The notes under the pieces: generated by a model
What the model was told of the DNA's origin: nothing
Databases searched by the model: none
What the model saw: only the letters and a program-made list of their open reading frames with translations
Translations under genes and position numbers: made by a program
NCBI RefSeq assembly: GCF_003208655.1
Contig: NZ_QKLU01000001.1
Span: forward strand, 1,027,840-1,091,839
Origin: Pedobacter nutrimenti
GTDB taxonomy: Bacteria; Bacteroidota; Bacteroidia; Sphingobacteriales; Sphingobacteriaceae
Direction: 5' to 3'
Length of the DNA stretch: 64,000 bases
Shown here: piece after piece, positions 57,683 through 64,000 of the stretch
Layout of the letters: each line of letters opens with the position of its first letter
Numbering within the stretch: the first letter of the stretch is position 1

Positions 57683-59631
57683 AATTTTAAAATCTTAAAC
57701 TCTGTACGTCTATTGGTCTGGTGCTCGGCCTCAGAACATTTTACCCCATTAGAACACCGGTTTAACAATTTTGTTTCACCATAACCTTTGGCCTTCATCC
57801 GGCCTCGGTCAATGCCCCTGCTGACCAAATAATTAACAACAGAACGTGCCCTGCGTTGGGACAGATCCAGGTTATATACATCTGCACCCCTGCTGTCTGT
57901 ATGTGAGCCCAGCTCAATTTCAAGTGTTGGGTTATCCCGCATCGTTCTGACCAGTTCATCCAGAATTTTAGCGGCATCCGGCCGGATGTTGTCTTTATCA
58001 AAATTATAATGGATATCCTTCAAGGCGATTGCTTTTCCAATTTCAAACAAAGGATCCAAACGCAATACGACGTTTAAAGTATCAGATTTTATTAAACCTT
58101 TAGTGCTAAGCTGAACAGAATCACCATAAAATTTTTCTTTTTGTCCTAAAACAGAATAATCTACATCCTTTTCCAATTCAAAGAAAAAAGTTCCATTTGA
58201 ACTGCTGTTTTGTTTTGCCACCAGCTGCCTTCCATTTTGAAATAGGGTCACTGCCGATGCCGGAAGAATTTCACCTGTTTTTTTATTGACCACCGTTCCT
58301 TTTAAAGCCAATATGATTTTTGAAATCACACTGTTGAAGCTATAAATATCGTCCCCTCCTTTGCCGCCTTTTCGGTTGGAAGAAAGATAACCCGATTTTG
58401 TGCCGGCTGTAGTTTCAGCAGTCAGAAAGGCAAAATCATCTCCGGAAGAATTGATCGGATACTTTAGATTCAATGGAACCGACCAGTTGTTTTGACTTCC
58501 CTTGGCAGAAAATATATCCAGTCCGCCCATCCCGGGCAATCCGTTACTGGAGTAATACAATACACCATCCTCATTTAGATTGGGGAACATTTCATTTCCC
58601 GGGGTATTAATCCTTCCCCCGGCATTTTGAGGCTGGCCCCAGGTTCCATCACTTTTGCGTTCACTGTACCAAATATCCGTACCGCCAAAACCGCCCGGCA
58701 TATCTGACACAAAATACAACGTTTTTTCATCCTTGCTTAATGCCGCATGGCCAACAGAATATTTTTGTACATTATTGTATGGAAATGCGATTTCTTCCCA
58801 TTGGCCATTTAAATTGGAATAGATAAACAGCTCCAGGTTATGGGTGCCAAATTTCAATTGATGCTCCCTGGTCAGCTCAGTTTCTTGACCAGGATAAGTA
58901 CGCGTGACATAAAGGACATTGCCCGCTTTATTACTCACCACAGGACCAATATGGTAACGCCCGTTATTATAGGATGCCTGATTGATTTCCGGCTTTGCCA
59001 ATCCGGAGTCCGGAGATTGACTAGCGGTATAGATGCGCAAATATGGATTTCCGGTGCGTCCATAAATCTTTTTAAAGGCGGCCGCATTTGGCTCAGCAAC
59101 ATAAAAAAGCTGTTTACCAATGCTGGAAACACCGAACTCTGAATTGGCCGTATTGATCAGGCTTTCATTTTTAATGTGGTGATTGGTCGGTTTTGCCATC
59201 CAAACCACAGCAGAATCACAACCGGCAATATCATTGGTTACCCTTTTAACATCGCCCGATTTTGAAGCATATTGTTTAAATATGCTTTTGGCTTGTTCAT
59301 ACCGGGCGTTTGATTTGAGTACTTCAGCATACAGGAGCAGGTTCTGTGGACTGCTTTGTGGAAATTGTACCACCCTGGCGTACCAATTCTCGGCAGCCTC
59401 ATAATCGTTCATTTTCCAATAACAATCCGCAAGGCGTTCCAGGTCCTTAAGCTTAGGTTTTTTAACATCTGCAAGCTTCGAATAAATGGAAGAGGCTTGC
59501 GCATAATTATAAGTTAAGTATAATTTATCTGCGCGTTCACGCAATCCTGGTTGCTCCTGTGCTTTTAGTACTGGCCCAAGAAATACAAGTATCAAAGCCG
59601 GTACGACTATATATTTTTTAATCATGCTCAT
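57679..59631 (-). CDS. OmpA-family protein with TPR and beta-propeller repeats (T9SS-associated)
   Basis: A 650-residue protein: a signal (about residues 1-25), TPR-like helices (LADCYWKMNDYEAAENWYAR), WD40/PD40-like beta-propeller blocks (SVGHAALSKDEKTLYFVSD, GGTDIWYSERKSDGTWGQP), a carboxypeptidase-regulatory-like domain near 440-520, and a C-terminal OmpA domain with YNFDKDNIRPDAAKILDELV and LGSHTDSRGADVYNLDLSQR that binds peptidoglycan. This PorE/SprE-like layout anchors T9SS substrates and gliding adhesins. It follows the PorP/SprF gene. Confidence 0.9.
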   Translation of the reverse strand: MSMIKKYIVVPALILVFLGPVLKAQEQPGLRERADKLYLTYNYAQASSIYSKLADVKKPKLKDLERLADCYWKMNDYEAAENWYARVVQFPQSSPQNLLLYAEVLKSNARYEQAKSIFKQYASKSGDVKRVTNDIAGCDSAVVWMAKPTNHHIKNESLINTANSEFGVSSIGKQLFYVAEPNAAAFKKIYGRTGNPYLRIYTASQSPDSGLAKPEINQASYNNGRYHIGPVVSNKAGNVLYVTRTYPGQETELTREHQLKFGTHNLELFIYSNLNGQWEEIAFPYNNVQKYSVGHAALSKDEKTLYFVSDMPGGFGGTDIWYSERKSDGTWGQPQNAGGRINTPGNEMFPNLNEDGVLYYSSNGLPGMGGLDIFSAKGSQNNWSVPLNLKYPINSSGDDFAFLTAETTAGTKSGYLSSNRKGGKGGDDIYSFNSVISKIILALKGTVVNKKTGEILPASAVTLFQNGRQLVAKQNSSSNGTFFFELEKDVDYSVLGQKEKFYGDSVQLSTKGLIKSDTLNVVLRLDPLFEIGKAIALKDIHYNFDKDNIRPDAAKILDELVRTMRDNPTLEIELGSHTDSRGADVYNLDLSQRRARSVVNYLVSRGIDRGRMKAKGYGETKLLNRCSNGVKCSEAEHQTNRRTEFKILKL

Positions 59632-59654
59632 GGTGATTATTTTTCGCTATACAT

Positions 59655-60668
59655 TTAAAAAAATCTAGGACTAAGTAATCTGCTCCCTTTACGTGGAAAG
59701 GTTAAGCCTAAAGTAATCTCGTGCGAACCCGACTGAACGCTGCTCAGTTTGTTTAGCATATGATCATAAGAATACCCAATCCGCAATTTCTCTGTCACAT
59801 AAAACTGGACGATTCCGGATATTGAATTCACTTTGGTCAGGTTAAGGTCCTTTTCATAATCCTTTTTCCAAAGGTTTAAGCCTGTACGATAAGAAGCACC
59901 AAACCATATTTTTTCACTAAAAATGAACATCCCGCTTAGATCCACGCTGGTTGGGCCTTTAAAATCTTCTTTCATCAGTAAACTTGGCCGAAATTTAACA
60001 TCTTCAGACAAATCGGTCAGCATACCCGCCATCAAATACAGGTGTCTTTTGCGTTTCAAATTTTCGGTTGCATTTGCATCCCATTTAAAAATGTTGTTCG
60101 ATTTATCACCGGAAAACAAATCCATCAGTGAAGCACCCACATAAAATTTTGGTTCATAGTAGTACACCCCAAACCGGGCATCAGGAATATAGCTGCTGAT
60201 TTGCCCTACAGGCAGTTGCTGATCTTCGCCGTCTACTGGTTTGAGCATCGCACCATCCAGGCCATAATTGGTGATCCCAACACCGATACCAAAACTTAGC
60301 CTTTTGGTATCTTCTGCATCCAGCTGCAACCGGTAAGCATAGTTTGCATAAGCCGATACAGAAGATTGCGGGCCAAGTTTATCGGCCGTGATCTGCAGTC
60401 CTATGCCCATCCTTTTGGTTTCAGGGTCTAAAAGTCCGTCAATAGAAAACTGACCGGTCTTAGGTGCACCGTTAATACCAGTCCACTGGGAACGCAAAGC
60501 CATTTGGGCAAACCATTGTTCTTTATAACCCGCATAAGCAGGGTTTACACTCAGCGAGTTGAATATATATTGGGTAAACTGAATATTCTGCTGGGCCATT
60601 GCGGGTAAGATACCCGCAATGGTTAAGCTGAACAACATAATTACTCTTTTTATCACTTGTTTGTTCAT
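59655..60668 (-). CDS. PorP/SprF family outer-membrane protein
   Basis: A 337-residue beta-barrel protein from the ATG at 60668 with a signal ending near MAQQ. FTQYIFNSLSVNPAYAGYKE is the PorP/SprF signature, followed by alternating strands and a YDHMLNKLSSVQSGSHEITL end. SprF-like proteins are needed to export the neighbouring adhesin through T9SS in Flavobacterium. It lies between the adhesin and OmpA genes, the standard order. The longer frame begins with TTG. Confidence 0.92.
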   Translation of the reverse strand: MNKQVIKRVIMLFSLTIAGILPAMAQQNIQFTQYIFNSLSVNPAYAGYKEQWFAQMALRSQWTGINGAPKTGQFSIDGLLDPETKRMGIGLQITADKLGPQSSVSAYANYAYRLQLDAEDTKRLSFGIGVGITNYGLDGAMLKPVDGEDQQLPVGQISSYIPDARFGVYYYEPKFYVGASLMDLFSGDKSNNIFKWDANATENLKRKRHLYLMAGMLTDLSEDVKFRPSLLMKEDFKGPTSVDLSGMFIFSEKIWFGASYRTGLNLWKKDYEKDLNLTKVNSISGIVQFYVTEKLRIGYSYDHMLNKLSSVQSGSHEITLGLTFPRKGSRLLSPRFF

Positions 60669-60707
60669 GATTTTTAATTCAATAGTCAATAATCTGATCT
60701 TTTTACC

Positions 60708-60962
60708 TTAGCGTTTGATAAGTACCCAACCTTTGACTGTTTCTATATTTGATGCTTTTTTCAATCTGATGATGTAGTAATAGGTGCCCTCATTCAGCCC
60801 CTCTCCGGTCCAGTTATTTTGATAATTCAGATGCCTGTAAACCTGGCTTCCCCAACGGTTATAGATTTCGATTTCCACCACATCATAATTTTCTTTACCC
60901 ACAATAACAAAGGCGTCATTTTTACCATCCCCGTTTGGTGTAATTACATTTGGTATAAAGAA
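60708..60962 (-). other. T9SS type-B C-terminal sorting domain
   Basis: The last 84 residues: FIPNVITPNGDGKNDAFVIV, EIYNRWGSQVYRH, NNWTGEGLNEGTYYYIIRL and GWVLIKR. They match the gliding-motility-associated C-terminal domain (CHU_C/TIGR04131), which targets type-B substrates through PorP/SprF partners. Confidence 0.9.
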
Positions 60963-63900
60963 ACCTTCGATGGTGATCTTTACCGTTGCCATGTTTGTGA
61001 TATTTCCGTTTACATCTTTTACGGTATAAGTAAACTCGTCTGCACCGGTGTAGCCACTGTTTGGCTTATAAGTTACCGTCCCATCCGGACCAATAGTTAC
61101 TGTTCCATGTTTCGGCTGACCTGTTATCTGAATTGAACCTTTGTCAAGCGGAGCTCCATTTTCCTTATCGTTATCCAGGACCTTAATATCTATTGGTTTA
61201 TTGAACGTTGTTTTTCCTTCATCATCCTGAGCGATCGGCTTTGTAGGTGTTACTGTAATTTTACCGGTAGCGACATTTGAAACCTGTCCATTCTTATCTT
61301 TTACGGTATAGGTAAACTTGTCTTCACCCGTATAACCAGGGTCTGGTTTGTAGGTAATTGTACCATTCGGATTCACGACCACTTTACCGTGCGCTGGCTG
61401 CTGGGTAATGGTTATTCCTGAAGCATCCAGATCGCTATCTCCAGGGGTATCGTTGTCCAATACTGAAATCACGACTTCCTGATTCTGCAGGGTGTTGCCT
61501 TTATCATCTGTAGCTACCGGAGGTTTAGCCAAAGTGGTCACTGTAGGATCGTCATTATTGGCCGCTGTCCCGGATTGATCCGTTACGGGAGTGCCTTTTG
61601 GATCTGATGCATTTACTACAGCCTGATTTGTCACATTTCCTTTCGCGATGTCGGCTGAGGTAATGACATACTTTTCCTTATGGCTAAGGGATTCGCCAGG
61701 GGTAATAATTCCTGGGATACTTATGGCTGGCTTATTCAATAAAGGGTCATTCAATACGACATTTTTAAGGCTTATGTTTCCTGTATTGGTTATCGTAAAG
61801 GTGTATTCAATCTCATTGCCCAGAACAAAAGCTCCTTTTTGTCCCGTCCCTGTATTGGTTACTTTTTTGACCAAGGCAATTGATCCTTTTTGCTGAACAG
61901 GCGTAATGGTACAAGTTGGGCAATCCGGATCCTTTGGTGCGCCAGGAATTGGTGAAGGATCAGTTGACTCTCCATGTACGTTCCCTCCTTTGGGATCTTT
62001 ACCATCGGCTTTGGCCAGGTTACTCACATATCCTTTATCTAAATCTGCCTGGGTTACGGTATGCTTAGCCACCATATTTACCGTTGCACCTGGTGCAAGA
62101 TTTGAAATGTTTGCAGGTATAATGCTGCCCCCGTCTGCATTCGCATCCGTGATTTGAATACCGGTTAGACTTACGTTTCCTGTATTTTTCAGCACCAGAT
62201 TGTAGGTAATTACATCTCCAACCTTATTAACAGTACCTGCAACTGCTGTTTTGGTTAAATTTAATGACGGTGATGCCGGCAACGGAGTAATAGTACAATC
62301 TTTGCATTTTGGATCTATTGGTGTAGCCGGGTCTGCCGGGTTACCGCTGGTTGAAGTCGCCGTTACCGGGTCACCGTTTGGCCCCTTACCCGTTACAGTA
62401 GCCATATTGTCCACACGTCCGGCATCTACATCGGCCTGGGTAATGGTATAAACCGCAGTGAATGTTCCCTTATCGATTGCCCCCGGGCCTAGTGTAAGTG
62501 GTCCACCTGCAACTGTTACTTTTGAATCGGTAATCATAATGTTCTTTATGGTTACATTACCGACATTGCTCACCGTAAAGGCATAAATTATCTTATCGCC
62601 TGCATTTACTTTTCCATCATTATTGGTATCCGTATAAGTACCTGTCTTCACCAGCGTCATACCGGCTTTTTGCAGAATCACAGTGACCGTCGGATCATCA
62701 TTGTCAATTTGACTTCCTGAAACATCTTTTGATTTCGTTCCATCAGGGGCCGTTGCTTCTACAGTAGCAGAATTGGTAATTTTACCAGCATCCACATCGT
62801 TTTGGGTAATGGTATAACGAGCCACATAATTAACCGTTGCAGCAACCAAAAGCTCACCTGGAATATTAATATTCGTGTTGGCAATTAATGGATCGTTTAA
62901 AACAATATCCCTTAATACGACATCACCCGTATTCGTGACTTTAAAGGTATATTCTATCTGATCGCCAAGCTGATACGCACCTGCGGTTCCTGAGCCTGTA
63001 TTTGTTACGACTTTTACTAAAACAATTTTAGGATTTTGAACTATTGGTTTTTCAACCACCGGGGTAAGCGGTGTGGTTGGATCAATTGGATCCACCACCG
63101 AAGCCGTGTTTTTAATCGAAGTGGTACCCACCGGCAGGTTAGCGGCTACCGTTGCTTTGAAACTTAAGGTTAAAGTACCATTGGCCGGAACAGTTAAGTT
63201 TGTCCAGTTGATCGTATTGCCCGTTGCGATACCGCCATTGTCAATAGCAGTGATATTAGTTAGGGTCGACGGAACTGCATCACTTGCTGTTACCCCTGTT
63301 TTTGCAGTACCAAAACTATTGGTTAAATTAATAGTATAGGTTAACACATCACCAGGTTTCACCGTTACAGGGTCACCGGCAATAGATTTTACTGCCGTGA
63401 TTTTCCCTTCGGTTGGTTTTTCAACCACCGGGGTAATCGGTGTGGTCGGATCAATTGGGTCTACTATCGAAGCCGTATTTTTAATCGAGGTGGTACCCAC
63501 CGGCAGGTTAGCGGCTACCGTAGCTTTAAAGCTTAAGGTTAAAGTGCCACTGGCCGGAACAGTTAAGTTTGTCCAGTTGATCGTATTGCCCGTTGCGATA
63601 CCGCCATTGTCGATAGCAGTGATATTAGTTAGGGTTGATGGAACTGCATCACTTGCCGTAACCCCTGTTTTTGCAGTACCAAAACTATTGGTCAATACGA
63701 TGTTGTAAGTCAATACATCACCAGGTTTTACCGTTGTAGGGTCACCGGCAATAGATTTTACTGTGGTGATTTTCCCTTCGGTTGGTTTTTCAACCACCGG
63801 GGTAATCGGTGTGGTCGGATCAATTGGGTCTACTATCGAAGCCGTATTTTTAATCGAAGTGGTACCCGCTGGAAGGCTAGCTGCTACCGTTGCTTTAAAG

Positions 63901-64000
63901 CTTAAGGTTAAAGTACCATTGGCCGGAACAGTTAAGTTTGTCCAGTTGATCGTATTACCTGTTGCGATACCACCGTTATCAATGGCGGTAATATTAGTTA
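60708..64000 (-). CDS. Giant repeat adhesin secreted by T9SS, 5' part beyond the window
   Basis: At least 1,097 residues; the N-terminus lies outside. From upstream to downstream it has several DUF11-like repeats (KSIAGDPTTVKPGDVLTYNI, GIATGNTINWTNLTV, period 123 residues), other DUF11 units with 4-5 different sequences, then two cadherin/VCBS-like repeats (ITITQQPAHGKVVVNPNGTI, EDKFTYTVKDKNGQVSNVAT). It ends in a T9SS type-B domain of about 84 residues (FIPNVITPNGDGKNDAF to WVLIKR). This is a SprB-like surface adhesin. Upstream partners are PorP/SprF and OmpA. Confidence 0.92.
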   Translation of the reverse strand, partial: TNITAIDNGGIATGNTINWTNLTVPANGTLTLSFKATVAASLPAGTTSIKNTASIVDPIDPTTPITPVVEKPTEGKITTVKSIAGDPTTVKPGDVLTYNIVLTNSFGTAKTGVTASDAVPSTLTNITAIDNGGIATGNTINWTNLTVPASGTLTLSFKATVAANLPVGTTSIKNTASIVDPIDPTTPITPVVEKPTEGKITAVKSIAGDPVTVKPGDVLTYTINLTNSFGTAKTGVTASDAVPSTLTNITAIDNGGIATGNTINWTNLTVPANGTLTLSFKATVAANLPVGTTSIKNTASVVDPIDPTTPLTPVVEKPIVQNPKIVLVKVVTNTGSGTAGAYQLGDQIEYTFKVTNTGDVVLRDIVLNDPLIANTNINIPGELLVAATVNYVARYTITQNDVDAGKITNSATVEATAPDGTKSKDVSGSQIDNDDPTVTVILQKAGMTLVKTGTYTDTNNDGKVNAGDKIIYAFTVSNVGNVTIKNIMITDSKVTVAGGPLTLGPGAIDKGTFTAVYTITQADVDAGRVDNMATVTGKGPNGDPVTATSTSGNPADPATPIDPKCKDCTITPLPASPSLNLTKTAVAGTVNKVGDVITYNLVLKNTGNVSLTGIQITDANADGGSIIPANISNLAPGATVNMVAKHTVTQADLDKGYVSNLAKADGKDPKGGNVHGESTDPSPIPGAPKDPDCPTCTITPVQQKGSIALVKKVTNTGTGQKGAFVLGNEIEYTFTITNTGNISLKNVVLNDPLLNKPAISIPGIITPGESLSHKEKYVITSADIAKGNVTNQAVVNASDPKGTPVTDQSGTAANNDDPTVTTLAKPPVATDDKGNTLQNQEVVISVLDNDTPGDSDLDASGITITQQPAHGKVVVNPNGTITYKPDPGYTGEDKFTYTVKDKNGQVSNVATGKITVTPTKPIAQDDEGKTTFNKPIDIKVLDNDKENGAPLDKGSIQITGQPKHGTVTIGPDGTVTYKPNSGYTGADEFTYTVKDVNGNITNMATVKITIEGFFIPNVITPNGDGKNDAFVIVGKENYDVVEIEIYNRWGSQVYRHLNYQNNWTGEGLNEGTYYYIIRLKKASNIETVKGWVLIKR
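63051..64000 (-). repeat. 369-bp tandem repeats in the adhesin gene
   Basis: TTCAACCACC recurs at 63051, 63420 and 63789, a period of 369 bp (123 codons). The copies differ at few positions, so they arose recently and are held similar by recombination. The array runs off the window. Confidence 0.92.

Noticed and set aside
63073..63708. Repeated plus-strand frames in the adhesin repeats
   Set aside because: They recur with the 369-bp period because they are the reverse of repeated coding sequence.
1..64000. tRNA, rRNA, CRISPR, IS or phage genes
   Set aside because: Looked for cloverleaf-like, repeat-spacer and transposase-type patterns by eye and saw none; tRNAscan and an IS search would settle it.

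Overview
This is a Bacteroidota chromosome segment, most likely Pedobacter or a close Sphingobacteriaceae relative (inference). The evidence is a SusC/SusD pair with a FecR anti-sigma and an ECF sigma factor, many sulfatases, a type IX secretion (T9SS) type-B C-terminal domain with PorP/SprF and OmpA partners, TAnnTTTG-type promoters, few Shine-Dalgarno sequences and many lipoprotein signals. I saw no rRNA, tRNA, CRISPR array, complete IS element or phage gene.

Layout. 1-13.3 kb is housekeeping and accessory DNA: a cut DUF3995 gene, AraC and MarR regulators, a CoiA-like protein, a Nudix hydrolase, GNAT acetyltransferases, a GH29 alpha-L-fucosidase, a MarR/phosphotransferase/DUF4180 operon, a PKD lipoprotein and a TPR histidine kinase. 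13.5-27.0 kb is a sulfatase utilisation locus on the minus strand: FGE-type sulfatase-maturing lipoprotein, sulfatase, ECF sigma, FecR, SusC, SusD and two more sulfatases. 27.3-29.8 kb holds an orphan 861-residue protein that I cannot assign. 29.8-38.3 kb has a chromate-type transporter, a VOC protein, a GAF kinase, a DeoR regulator, DHFR-like reductases and a serine hydrolase.

38.6-40.7 kb is a small mercury-type island: an ArsR regulator with a well-formed operator/promoter, a MerT-MerP fusion and a GDCCVxC protein, with no reductase. 40.9-47.6 kb carries an M61 peptidase, flavin enzymes, a hydrolase and an AraC regulator. 47.6-50.2 kb is an AT-rich cassette (oxidoreductase, exported haloalkane dehalogenase, divergent MarR regulator) bracketed by 43-bp direct repeats. 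52.9-55.3 kb is an Hvf/bufferin-type RiPP metallophore operon: precursor with (E/D)GKCG motifs, MNIO enzyme, HvfC-like partner and DoxX-like protein. 57.3-64.0 kb is a surface-adhesin locus: a giant repeat protein exported by T9SS that runs off the window, PorP/SprF, and an OmpA-family protein.

The most interesting parts are the metallophore operon, the self-contained sulfatase locus with its own maturase, the repeat-bounded dehalogenase cassette and the orphan 861-residue protein.
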